DNA of 21,539 bases from Pseudomonadota bacterium. GTDB taxonomy: Bacteria; Desulfobacterota; Desulfovibrionia; Desulfovibrionales; Desulfovibrionaceae. The stretch lies in NCBI GenBank assembly GCA_023438245.1, contig JAEXRD010000037.1, positions 1 through 21,539 of the forward strand. Direction: 5' to 3'. Under the pieces are notes generated by a model that made no database searches, was not told the origin of the DNA, and saw nothing but the letters and a program-made list of their open reading frames with translations. The position numbers and the translations under genes were made by a program. Shown piece by piece: positions 7,220-15,058 of the stretch (positions within the stretch are counted from its first letter, which is position 1; each line of letters opens with the position of its first letter).

Positions 7220-9889
7220 ATGACCCAGCCTGTTTCTCCCGCCCCCAAGCTCACCCCCATGTTCGAGCAGTACATGCAGGTCAAGGCCGAGCACCCCGAC
7301 GCCCTGCTGTTCTTCCGCATGGGCGACTTCTACGAGATGTTCCACGACGACGCCGAGGTGGCCGCGCGCGAGCTGGGCATCACGCTCACCACGCGCAACC
7401 CCAACTCCGAAGTGAAGATCCCCATGTGCGGCGTGCCGCACCACAGCGCCGACGGCTACCTGGCCCAGCTGCTGGAAAAGGGCTACAAGATCGCGGTCTG
7501 CGACCAGATCGAGGACCCCCGGCAGGCCAAGGGGCTGGTGAAGCGCGCCGTGACCCGCGTGCTCACCCCCGGCACCATCGTGGAGGACCTGAGCCTGACG
7601 GCCAAGGCCCACAACTACCTGGCCAGCCTGTTCTGGGACGCCGACAAGGGCGCGGGCGGCCTGGCCTGGGCCGACATCTCCACGGGCGAATGGTCGGGCC
7701 TCTACTCCCGCCGCGAGACCGAGCTGTGGCAGTGGGCGGTCAAGATCGCCCCGCGCGAGCTGCTGCTGCCCGCCGGGCGTAAGGTGCCCCAGGAGCAGGG
7801 CGACCTGGCCGCGCAGGTCACGCCCGTGCTCCAGCCCGCGCAGTACGACTTCACCGCCGCCTCGCGCGCAGTGCTGGCCGCCCAGGCCGCGCCCGACCTC
7901 GCGGCCCTGGGCCTGGACGACAAGCCCGAGCTGGTGCGCGCCCTGGGCGCGCTGCTGGCCTACCTGCGCCAGACCCAGAAGACCGACGCCCCGCCGCTGG
8001 GCGAATTCCGGCCCCTGGACCTCTCCCGCCACCTCATCCTGGACGAGGTGACGGAGCGAAATCTCGAGATTTTCCGCAGGCTCGACGGCAAAACCGGACC
8101 GGGCACGCTCTGGCATGTGCTCGACCGCACGCTGACCCCCATGGGCGGACGGCTGCTGGAATCGCGCCTGCGCCAGCCCTGGCGCGAGCTGGCCCCCATC
8201 CTGCGCTCGCAGGAGATGGTGGCCTGGCTGGCGGCGAACGACGGCCTGCGTTCCGGCCTGCGCGCCAGCCTGGACCAAGTGCAGGACCTGGAGCGCCTGG
8301 CCACGCGCATCAGCCTGGGCCGGGCCACCCCGCGCGACATGGTGGCCCTGCGCGAGAGCCTGCGCATGCTGCCCGCCCTGCGCAAACGTCTGGAGGAGGC
8401 CCGCGACCAAGCCTCCGAAGCGCCCCAGGAGCTTTCCAGCCTGCTGAAGAACTGGGATGGCCTGGAAGAAGTCACGGAGCTGCTGCAGCGCGCCCTGGTG
8501 GACGCCCCGCCCCTGGCCGTGCTGGACGGCGGCATGTTCAAGCCCGGCTTCCATGCCGAACTGGACGAGCTGATCTCCCTCACCGAGCACGGCGAGGCGC
8601 GCATCCAGGAGATGCTGGAGCGCGAGAAGGAGAACGCGGGCATCCCCAAGCTCAAGCTCGGCTACAACCGGGTCTTCGGCTACTACATGGAGGTCTCCAA
8701 GGCCTTCCAGCACGAGGTGCCCGAGCATTTCCTGCGCAGGCAGACGCTGGTGAACTGCGAGCGCTACATCACCCAGGAGCTGAAAGACCTGGAGGACAAG
8801 CTCGTCTCGGCCTCCGACGACCGCAAAAGCCTGGAATACCGCCTGTTCGGCGAGCTGCGCGAACACCTGGCGGGCCTGCGCGCACGCATCATGTTCATGG
8901 CCGGGTGCGTGGCCGCCCTGGACTACTGGCAGGGCCTGGCCGAGTGCGCGCGCGTGCACGACTGGTGCCGCCCCACCCTGCACGAGGGCATCGAGATGGA
9001 GGTGAGCCAGGGCAGGCATCCCGTGGTGGAGGCGGCCACCGGCGCGGGCAACTACATCCCCAACGACCTGCGCATGGACCACGCCCGGCGCATCCTGCTC
9101 ATCACCGGCCCGAACATGGCGGGCAAGTCCACTGTCCTGCGCCAGACCGCGCTCATCGCCATCCTGGCCCAGATGGGCTCCTTCGTGCCCGCGCGTGAGG
9201 CCAACATCGGGCTGGTGGACCGCGTGTTCTCCCGCGTGGGCGCCTCGGACAACCTGGCCCGCGGCCAGAGCACGTTCATGGTGGAGATGATGGAGACCGC
9301 GCGCATCCTGCGCCAGGCCTCCTCCAAGAGTCTGGTCATCCTCGACGAGATCGGGCGCGGCACCAGCACCTTCGACGGCCTGGCCCTGGCCTGGGCCGTG
9401 GTGGAGGAGCTTTCCCGGCGCGGGCGCGGCGGCATCCGCACGCTGTTCGCCACGCACTACCACGAGCTCACCGGGCTGGAGGGCCAGATCCCCGGCCTGC
9501 GCAACCTGAACATCGCCGTGCGCGAGTACAAGGGCGACATCGTGTTCCTGCGCAAGCTGGTGCCCGGCCCGGCGGACAAGAGCTACGGCATCGAGGTGGC
9601 CCGGCTGGCCGGCGTGCCCCAGCCCGTGGTCCAGCGCGCCCGCGAAGTGCTTGCAAGTCTCGAGGAAAAATCGCAGACTGGCGCAGGCGGCCCAGGCGCG
9701 ACGGGCGCGGCCATTGCCGCCCGTCAGACGCTTCTGCCCGGCATGCCCGCCAAGCCCGTGGAGCAGGCTCCGGCCAAGGAGCATGTGGTGCTTGCGGAAC
9801 TGCGCCGCTTGAATGTCGAGGAAATGACCCCACTCGCAGCGATAACCCTGCTGCACGAATGGAAAAAGCGCGTCGATTCGGACGCTTGA
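7220..9889 (+). CDS. mutS: DNA mismatch repair protein MutS
   Basis: This is a full-length MutS of 889 residues. The N-terminal mismatch-reading domain carries the Phe-X-Glu motif as F37-Y38-E39 in GDFYEMF. Connector, lever and clamp regions follow (the clamp around 430-560 includes NAGIPKLKLGYNRVFGYYMEV). The ATPase domain has Walker A GPNMAGKST at 630-638, and the STFMVEMMETA, DEIGRGTSTFDG and ATHYHELT motifs. The C-terminal helix-turn-helix dimer segment ends PLAAITLLHEWKKR. It recognises mismatches and starts methyl-independent repair; no mutL is in the window. The ribosome binding site is weak (TAGG overlapping the lapB stop, spacing 8). The lipoprotein gene begins 5 bp after the stop. 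Confidence 0.98.
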   Translation: MTQPVSPAPKLTPMFEQYMQVKAEHPDALLFFRMGDFYEMFHDDAEVAARELGITLTTRNPNSEVKIPMCGVPHHSADGYLAQLLEKGYKIAVCDQIEDPRQAKGLVKRAVTRVLTPGTIVEDLSLTAKAHNYLASLFWDADKGAGGLAWADISTGEWSGLYSRRETELWQWAVKIAPRELLLPAGRKVPQEQGDLAAQVTPVLQPAQYDFTAASRAVLAAQAAPDLAALGLDDKPELVRALGALLAYLRQTQKTDAPPLGEFRPLDLSRHLILDEVTERNLEIFRRLDGKTGPGTLWHVLDRTLTPMGGRLLESRLRQPWRELAPILRSQEMVAWLAANDGLRSGLRASLDQVQDLERLATRISLGRATPRDMVALRESLRMLPALRKRLEEARDQASEAPQELSSLLKNWDGLEEVTELLQRALVDAPPLAVLDGGMFKPGFHAELDELISLTEHGEARIQEMLEREKENAGIPKLKLGYNRVFGYYMEVSKAFQHEVPEHFLRRQTLVNCERYITQELKDLEDKLVSASDDRKSLEYRLFGELREHLAGLRARIMFMAGCVAALDYWQGLAECARVHDWCRPTLHEGIEMEVSQGRHPVVEAATGAGNYIPNDLRMDHARRILLITGPNMAGKSTVLRQTALIAILAQMGSFVPAREANIGLVDRVFSRVGASDNLARGQSTFMVEMMETARILRQASSKSLVILDEIGRGTSTFDGLALAWAVVEELSRRGRGGIRTLFATHYHELTGLEGQIPGLRNLNIAVREYKGDIVFLRKLVPGPADKSYGIEVARLAGVPQPVVQRAREVLASLEEKSQTGAGGPGATGAAIAARQTLLPGMPAKPVEQAPAKEHVVLAELRRLNVEEMTPLAAITLLHEWKKRVDSDA

Positions 9890-9894
9890 GCCAC

Positions 9895-10338
9895 ATGCGG
9901 AACACCTTCCGGCTGCTGACTGTCCTTCTGCTCGCCTGCCTTGCGCTGACCGCCTGCGGCAAGCGCGAATGGCCCTCGCCCGTCAAGACCGAGGACCGGT
10001 TCCGCTGGCGCTCGACCGCCGTGCTGCGAAGCGGCGGGTGCATCATCGTGGACCTGGAGGCAGCCGGGGCCTGGCAGAACATCGACACGGTGAAGGTCAT
10101 GCTGGAGCCCGTGGGCAACGGCCCTGGCGACGGCTGCGAGACCTGCCCCTTCGCCCCGCGTCTGTTGCGCTCCTTCACCCCCGGCGACGCGGCCTATCGC
10201 CGCGACATGAACCGCATCGTGCTTACGGTCTGCGACCTCGACCCGCAGAAAACCTACCGGGTGCAGGCCGTGGGCTTCAACGTCTTCGCAAGTCTGGACA
10301 CAGTGCTGTCGGAACTCATGCTGGCGGCGCCAAAATAA
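9895..10338 (+). CDS. Small lipoprotein of unknown function
   Basis: The 147-residue product begins MRNTF followed by a hydrophobic stretch and the lipobox LTAC, with C21 as the lipidated residue, so it should be exported and anchored in a membrane. The residue after the cysteine is Gly, not Asp, so outer-membrane sorting is plausible. The mature part is soluble, with a CETCP pair and no domain I recognise; its strand-rich pattern (TVKVMLEPV, IVLTVCDLDP, YRVQAVGFN) suggests a beta-sandwich. The frame is open further upstream to an ATG at 9859 inside mutS, but only the ATG at 9895 places the signal peptide at the N-terminus. It lies 5 bp after mutS and 28 bp before lysA, so it is probably in the same transcript. 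Confidence 0.75.
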   Translation: MRNTFRLLTVLLLACLALTACGKREWPSPVKTEDRFRWRSTAVLRSGGCIIVDLEAAGAWQNIDTVKVMLEPVGNGPGDGCETCPFAPRLLRSFTPGDAAYRRDMNRIVLTVCDLDPQKTYRVQAVGFNVFASLDTVLSELMLAAPK

Positions 10339-10366
10339 CGGGCAGCAAACAGGAGCAGAGACACCC

Positions 10367-11605
10367 ATGCATCATTTCCAGCACAAGAACGGCACCCTTC
10401 ATGCCGAGGACCTGAGCGTGAAGGAGCTTGCGGACCGCTTCGGCACCCCGATGTACATCTACTCCGCCGCCACGCTCAGGCGGCACTTCCAGGCCTTCGA
10501 CTCGGCCTTCGAGTCCATTCCGCACCTGACCTGCTACTCGGTGAAGGCCAACTCCAACCTGGCCATCCTCAAGCTCCTGGCCAGCATGGGCGCGGGCATG
10601 GACATCGTGGCCGGCGGCGAGCTGTACCGCGCGCTCCTGGCCGGTGTTCCGGCCAGCAAGATCGTGTACTCCGGCGTGGGCAAGAAGCCCGAGGAGATCC
10701 GCCAGGCGCTGGCCGCGGGCATCCTCATGTTCAACGTGGAGTCCATGCAGGAGCTGGTGCGCATCAACGACGTGGCCCGCGACATGGGCAAGGTGGCGAA
10801 GGTCAGCTTCCGCATCAACCCGGACGTGGACCCCAAGACCCACCCCTACATTTCCACCGGCATGAAGAAGAACAAGTTCGGGCTGAACATCGACCACTCG
10901 CTGGAGGCCTACAAGCTGGCCCGCGATCTGCCCGCCATCGAGCCCGTGGGCATGGACTGCCACATCGGCAGCCAGCTCACCACCATCGAGCCCTTCCTGG
11001 AGGCCCTGGACAAGCTCCTGGGCTTCTACGAGCAGCTCAAGAGCCTGAACCTGGACATCAAGTACCTGGACCTGGGCGGCGGCCTGGGCATTCCCTACAA
11101 CGACGAGGAGCCGCCCCACCCGGCGGACTTCGGCGCGGCGCTGACCAAGAGCCTCAAGGGCCTGCCGCTGTCCATCGTGCTGGAGCCGGGCCGCGTCATC
11201 GTGGGCAACGCGGGCATCCTGGTGGCCGAGGTGCAGTACGTCAAGCAGACCCCGAGCAAGAACTTCGTCATCGTGGACGCGGCCATGAACGACCTGGTGC
11301 GCCCCTCGCTGTACGGCTCGTTCCACCGCATCGACGAGGTGGAGCAGCAGGGCCGCGCGCCCTTCGACTGCGACGTGGTCGGCCCCATCTGCGAGTCCGG
11401 CGACTTCCTGGCCAAGGACCGCCAGCTGGCCGAGGTGCGCCAGGGCGAGCGCCTGGCCGTTTACTCCGCCGGGGCCTACGGCTTCACCATGAGCTCCAAC
11501 TACAACTCGCGCCCGCGCGCCTGCGAGCTGCTGGTGGACGGCGATCAGGTCACCGTGGCCCGCCGCCGCGAAACCTTCGAAAGCCTCGTGGCCCACGAGA
11601 TCTAG
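10367..11605 (+). CDS. lysA: Diaminopimelate decarboxylase
   Basis: LysA removes carbon dioxide from meso-diaminopimelate to give L-lysine. The 412-residue protein is a fold-type III PLP enzyme. The PLP lysine is K60 in YSVKANSN, HIGSQ is at 199-203, the phosphate-binding glycine loop GGGLGI at 237-242, EPGR near 272, and the partner-subunit motif CESGD at 342-346 supplies the active-site Cys342. The length is normal and the YNSRPR segment near the C-terminus is as expected for LysA rather than ornithine or arginine decarboxylase. An AGGAG at 10351-10355 precedes the ATG by 11 nt. A strong terminator follows directly. Confidence 0.97.
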   Translation: MHHFQHKNGTLHAEDLSVKELADRFGTPMYIYSAATLRRHFQAFDSAFESIPHLTCYSVKANSNLAILKLLASMGAGMDIVAGGELYRALLAGVPASKIVYSGVGKKPEEIRQALAAGILMFNVESMQELVRINDVARDMGKVAKVSFRINPDVDPKTHPYISTGMKKNKFGLNIDHSLEAYKLARDLPAIEPVGMDCHIGSQLTTIEPFLEALDKLLGFYEQLKSLNLDIKYLDLGGGLGIPYNDEEPPHPADFGAALTKSLKGLPLSIVLEPGRVIVGNAGILVAEVQYVKQTPSKNFVIVDAAMNDLVRPSLYGSFHRIDEVEQQGRAPFDCDVVGPICESGDFLAKDRQLAEVRQGERLAVYSAGAYGFTMSSNYNSRPRACELLVDGDQVTVARRRETFESLVAHEI

Positions 11606-11612
11606 CCGAACC

Positions 11613-11652
11613 GGGGCCGGACTTCCTCACGAGGTCCGGCCCCTCATTTTTA
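11613..11652 (+). terminator. Intrinsic terminator after lysA
   Basis: A perfect 10-bp stem, GGGGCCGGAC (11613-11622) with GTCCGGCCCC (11634-11643), closes an 11-nt loop and is followed by TCATTTTTA. This is a textbook rho-independent terminator, 7 bp past the lysA stop. Its T-run ends at the ATG of rsmE (11652). Confidence 0.92.
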
Positions 11653-12413
11653 TGTCCCGCCTGAACTCCTTCCACCTCCCGGCCAGCCAGTGGCCAGTCT
11701 CCGTCCAACCCGGCCAGACCGTGACGCTCGACGGCCCCGAGGCCCGGCACCTGCTGGGGGTTCTGCGCGCCAAACCCGGCGAGGTCGTGCGCCTGTTCGA
11801 CGGCCAGGGCAGGCACGGTCGCTTCGCGCTTCAGACGGCAAAGGGCAAGAATTGCGCACTGCTGGAAGCGGTCGAGATCGTCTCGGAGCAGCGTCCGGCC
11901 TCCGGGCTGGTGCTGGCCCTGGGCTGGAGCAAGTCCTCGCGCCGGGATTGGCTGCTGGAAAAGGGCGTGGAGCTGGACGCCGCCGGGCTGTGGTTCTGGC
12001 GCGGGGCGCGCAGCCAGGGCGATGTGCCGGACGCCCCCAAGGACACCTGGGAAGACAAGCTGGTGCAGGCGGCCAAGCAGTGCGGAGCCTCCTGGCTGCC
12101 GGAACTGCGCTGCGTCGCGGGCGGTAGCGGCGGCCTCGGCAAGGAATTTTCGAATTTCGCCAGCGTCACCCTGCTCTGGGAGGGGGCGGAGCCCGGCGCG
12201 ATTTTGCGCCCGGGGAGCTTCCGCTCGGGCCTGCATTTGGCTATTGTGGGGCCCGAGGGCGGATTGGACGAGGAGGAGGCCCGGCACTTCCGGGACGCCG
12301 GGGCGACGCCCGCCAGCCTTGGGCCGCGCCCCCTGCGCTGGGAGACCGCCGCCCTGCTCTGCCTGGGACTGGCGCACCAGGACAGGATTTCAACCGGGGC
12401 CTACGGGAACTGA
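11652..12413 (+). CDS. rsmE: 16S rRNA (uracil(1498)-N(3))-methyltransferase
   Basis: RsmE methylates U1498 of 16S rRNA using S-adenosylmethionine. The 253-residue protein has an N-terminal PUA-like barrel (LDGPEARHLLGVLRAKPGEVVRLFDGQG near 26-55) and a C-terminal SPOUT methyltransferase knot with GPEGG at 200-204 and LGPRPLRWETA near 223-233. The length is normal. The ATG at 11652 fits the usual N-terminus but has no ribosome binding site: the nearest purine-rich stretch (GAGG at 11631-11634) is 17 nt away and inside the lysA terminator. Translation from read-through transcripts or a leaderless message is possible. rarA starts 1 bp after the stop. Confidence 0.93.
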   Translation: MSRLNSFHLPASQWPVSVQPGQTVTLDGPEARHLLGVLRAKPGEVVRLFDGQGRHGRFALQTAKGKNCALLEAVEIVSEQRPASGLVLALGWSKSSRRDWLLEKGVELDAAGLWFWRGARSQGDVPDAPKDTWEDKLVQAAKQCGASWLPELRCVAGGSGGLGKEFSNFASVTLLWEGAEPGAILRPGSFRSGLHLAIVGPEGGLDEEEARHFRDAGATPASLGPRPLRWETAALLCLGLAHQDRISTGAYGN

Positions 12414-12414
12414 C

Positions 12415-13653
12415 ATGCGCATCGAAATCGCCGACAAGCAGCCGCTGGCCGACAAGATCCGGCCCAAGACCCTGGACGAGTTCGTGGGCCAGGGGCATCT
12501 GCTGGAACGCATCGCGGCCTTTGCCAGCGGCCCCCGGCTGCCCAGCCTGCTGTTCTTCGGCCCGCCGGGCTGCGGCAAGTCCACCCTGGCCATGCTCATG
12601 GCCAAGGCCAACGGCAAGCGCTGGATCCGCGTCAGCGCGCCCGAGGCCGGATTGGCCGCCCTGCGCAAGCGCCTTGAGGGCGCGGAAGTGCTCATCCTCG
12701 ACGAAATCCACCGCTTTTCCAAGGCTCAGCAGGACTTCTTCCTGCCCATCCTGGAAACGGGCGAAATCACGCTTCTGGCCACCACCACGGAGAACCCCTC
12801 CTTCAGCGTCACGCGCCAGCTGCTCTCCCGGCTGCACGTGCTGCGCTTCCGGGCGCTCACGCGCGAGGAGCTCATCCGCATGGCCCGGCGCGGGGCGCAG
12901 GCCCTGGGGCTGGAGTGGCCGGACGAGGTCTTCGACCTGCTGGCTGGCATGAGCGCCGGGGACGGCCGCGCCCTGCTCAACCTGGTGGAGCACGTGGCCA
13001 GCCTGCCCAAGGACAAGCTGGACATCGAGTCCCTGCGCCAGGCCCTGCCAGAGGTCATCATCCGCGGCGACCGCGACGGCGACTCGCACTACGAGCTGGC
13101 CTCCGCGCTCATCAAGAGCATCCGCGGCAGCGACGTGGACGCCGCGCTGTACTACCTGGCCTGCCTGCTGGAGAGCGGCGAGGACCCGCGCTTCGTGTGC
13201 CGCAGGCTGATTCTTTCCGCCTCCGAGGACATCGGCCTGGGTGATCCGCAGGCCCTGCCGCTGGCCGTGGCCTGCCAGCAGGCCGTGGAGTTCGTTGGCA
13301 TGCCCGAGGGCTTCATCCCGCTAGCCGAGACCGTGGTGTACCTGGCCCTGGCGCCCAAGAACAACGCCAGCTACGCGGCCTACCTCAACGCGCTCAAGGA
13401 AGTGCGCGAGAACGGCATGCGCCCGGTGCCCCTGCACCTGCGCAACGCCAGCACCACGCTGCAAAAGGAATGGGGCTATGGCCGGGGCTACAAGTACCCG
13501 CATGCCTTCCCCGGCTCCTGGGTGGAGCAGGAATACCTGCCGCACGACCTGGCCAAGGCCAAGGCGACCTACTATTTCCCGAAAAACGAGGGGGCCGAGG
13601 CCAAGATGGGCGTGTGGCTGGCCTCGCGCAAGCGCGCCGTCCGCAAGCCTTAG
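12415..13653 (+). CDS. rarA: Replication-associated recombination protein A (RarA/MgsA AAA+ ATPase)
   Basis: This 412-residue AAA+ protein belongs to the RarA/WRNIP1 family, which acts at stalled replication forks. Residues 1-35 contain PLADKIRPKTLDEFVGQ, Walker A is GPPGCGKST at 49-57 and Walker B LILDEIH at 93-99. Sensor 1 is ATTTENPSFSV, and the C-terminal tetramerisation and lid domains include SALIKSIRGSDVDAALYYLA and the family hallmark YKYPHAFPGSWVEQEYLP. The same frame is open upstream into rsmE as far as 12022, but the family N-terminus is at the ATG at 12415. One base separates it from rsmE, so the two are cotranscribed. It converges with the minus-strand gene, whose end is 18 bp away. 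Confidence 0.95.
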   Translation: MRIEIADKQPLADKIRPKTLDEFVGQGHLLERIAAFASGPRLPSLLFFGPPGCGKSTLAMLMAKANGKRWIRVSAPEAGLAALRKRLEGAEVLILDEIHRFSKAQQDFFLPILETGEITLLATTTENPSFSVTRQLLSRLHVLRFRALTREELIRMARRGAQALGLEWPDEVFDLLAGMSAGDGRALLNLVEHVASLPKDKLDIESLRQALPEVIIRGDRDGDSHYELASALIKSIRGSDVDAALYYLACLLESGEDPRFVCRRLILSASEDIGLGDPQALPLAVACQQAVEFVGMPEGFIPLAETVVYLALAPKNNASYAAYLNALKEVRENGMRPVPLHLRNASTTLQKEWGYGRGYKYPHAFPGSWVEQEYLPHDLAKAKATYYFPKNEGAEAKMGVWLASRKRAVRKP

Positions 13654-13671
13654 CCCACTGCAAAGTCGGGC

Positions 13672-14943
13672 CTACTGCCCGCCGCCCTTCCTGCCGTAGA
13701 GCTTGCGCCACTCATCCAGGAACAGCACCGCCGCGTCCAGCTCGCCGAGCTTGCCCTGCTGCTGGCGCACGGCCCAGACCAGATCCTCGAAGGAGGCGTC
13801 GGCGGGCAGGCCCAGGCGCGAAAGCAGCGCGGCGATGTCGGCGGCGAGTTCGGCAGGCACGCCCTCAAGGGCCGGGGCCGCGCCCTCCCTCCTGGCAGGC
13901 CAGCCGGGCAGGCGCTGGGCCACGAAATCGAGCAGGGTCCGCATGCGCGCGGCGTAGGTGTGGTCACGCAGCACGCGCGCCTGGCCGCGCCGGGCATATT
14001 CCAGGCGCTCGTCCGGATGGGCCAGGAAGTGGCGCACCAGCTCGCGGAACCCGGCCATGTCCTCGAAGGTGGCCAGTTCGTCTTCGGCGAAGCACTCGGC
14101 CATGAGACCGCGCCGGTCCACCACCTGGAACGCGCCGCAGGCCGCCACCTCGAAGGTGCGCGGATTGATGAAGTCCCCGCCGGTGACCAGCTCCTGGGCC
14201 TGGATGCTGGAGTGTAGGTTGATGTTGACCTTGGTGGCGTTGAAGATCCGCACGCAATCCTCGCTGGAGACCCTGGCCCCGCCCATCTGGACGTACGGGG
14301 CCAGCGCGGTGTCGCCCTCCCATTCCGTGCCCCAGAGCTTGAAGTCCAGGCCTATGAACTCGCGCAGGGCCACGCGGCGGTTGGGATACCCCGCGCCCAT
14401 GAAGGACACGTCCGAGCCGAACTTGCGCTGTTCCGCAGCAGAAAGTTCAAGTTGTTTATGAACTTTCGGATGGGCGGCCATGGGCAGGTACAGCGTGTTG
14501 GCTGCGCCTATCTTTGCGAGTTCACTCAGGAAAGGCTCTCTCTGGATGACGGCGAAGAAATCGTAGTGCGGGGCGAAAGCCTGCCAATACGGGAAAAGCT
14601 TGAAGTCCTCCACGAACCACATGGCCGTGGGCACCCCATCGCGGCGCAGGCGCTTCAGGGACTGGATGGACAGCGGGGCCTGGGCCATGGCCAGCACCAG
14701 ATCGGGCTGGAAGGTCTCCACCTTGGCCAGCACAGCCTGGGAGACGACCTGCAGGTAGGAGCTTTCCAGGTGCTGCAGGCGGTCGGTGGTGACGCGCAAG
14801 CGCTCCAGGGCCTTGTAGCTGGCGTGGAAGTCCGGGGCCTCGAAGACCTCCACCATGTGCCCCAGCTCGGCCAGCGCATCGGCGCAGTACCGGCCCACAG
14901 GCAACGACCCGCCATACAGCGGCAACACCACAAGGATTTTCAC
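13672..14943 (-). CDS. Glycosyltransferase, CgeB-like (GT-B fold)
   Basis: The 423-residue product begins VKILVVLPLYGGSLPVGRYCADAL, a GT-B Rossmann start. It includes DLVLAMAQAPLS and WFVEDFKLFPYW in the N-terminal half. The C-terminal half has VNINLHSSIQ and the donor-site signature NPRTFEVAACGAFQVVDRR (about 257-275), as in CgeB-type glycosyltransferases. A helical tail of about 65 residues follows (EGVPAELAADIAALLSRLG onward). It probably adds a sugar to a surface polysaccharide or protein; donor and acceptor are unknown. The frame is open to an ATG at 14997, but the GTG at 14943 has an AAGGAG 6 nt upstream and fits the domain start. It lies 101 bp after the GT9 gene on the same strand. 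Confidence 0.85.
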   Translation of the reverse strand: MKILVVLPLYGGSLPVGRYCADALAELGHMVEVFEAPDFHASYKALERLRVTTDRLQHLESSYLQVVSQAVLAKVETFQPDLVLAMAQAPLSIQSLKRLRRDGVPTAMWFVEDFKLFPYWQAFAPHYDFFAVIQREPFLSELAKIGAANTLYLPMAAHPKVHKQLELSAAEQRKFGSDVSFMGAGYPNRRVALREFIGLDFKLWGTEWEGDTALAPYVQMGGARVSSEDCVRIFNATKVNINLHSSIQAQELVTGGDFINPRTFEVAACGAFQVVDRRGLMAECFAEDELATFEDMAGFRELVRHFLAHPDERLEYARRGQARVLRDHTYAARMRTLLDFVAQRLPGWPARREGAAPALEGVPAELAADIAALLSRLGLPADASFEDLVWAVRQQQGKLGELDAAVLFLDEWRKLYGRKGGGQ

Positions 14944-14949
14944 CGGCAG

Positions 14950-14955
14950 CTCCTT
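14950..14955 (-). promoter_or_regulatory. Ribosome binding site that fixes the CgeB-like GTG start
   Basis: On the minus strand AAGGAG (plus-strand CTCCTT) lies 6 nt before the GTG at 14943. This supports the GTG over the upstream in-frame ATG at 14997, which would add 18 residues unlike the family. Confidence 0.65.
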
Positions 14956-15000
14956 CCAACCTGATTCTGACCCGCAAAAGCCGGCCGACGTGGTCAAATT

Positions 15001-15025
15001 GAATCTAGTAAAAGTCTAGAAATTC
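15001..15025 (-). repeat. AT-rich inverted repeat between the two glycosyltransferase genes
   Basis: On the plus strand GAATCTAG (15001-15008) is mirrored, with two extra A bases, by CTAGAAATTC (15016-15025) around a 7-nt loop. It lies just after the GT9 stop on the minus strand and may be a weak terminator or a regulator site. The whole stretch 14990-15060 is strikingly AT-rich for this window. Confidence 0.3.
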
Positions 15026-15028
15026 TTT

Positions 15029-15058
15029 AACATACTTATTCGATTCACACTAAATCAA
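15029..15058 (-). promoter_or_regulatory. Candidate sigma-70 promoter for the CgeB-like gene
   Basis: Read on the minus strand, TTGATT (plus 15053-15058) and TATGTT (plus 15029-15034) are 18 bp apart, four of six consensus bases each, in the most AT-rich part of the window. The -35 box overlaps the last codons of the GT9 gene. Transcription would start near 15022, giving a leader of about 80 nt. Confidence 0.35.

Noticed and set aside
5639..9856. A 1405-codon open frame on the minus strand opposite HIT/lapA/lapB/mutS
   Set aside because: It is a shadow of GC-rich codons on the plus strand: the translation is dominated by Gly, Gln, His, Leu and Ala with no motif, and it covers four well-supported genes.
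12022..12414. Upstream extension of the rarA frame
   Set aside because: It lies within rsmE in another frame, and the family N-terminus begins at the ATG at 12415.
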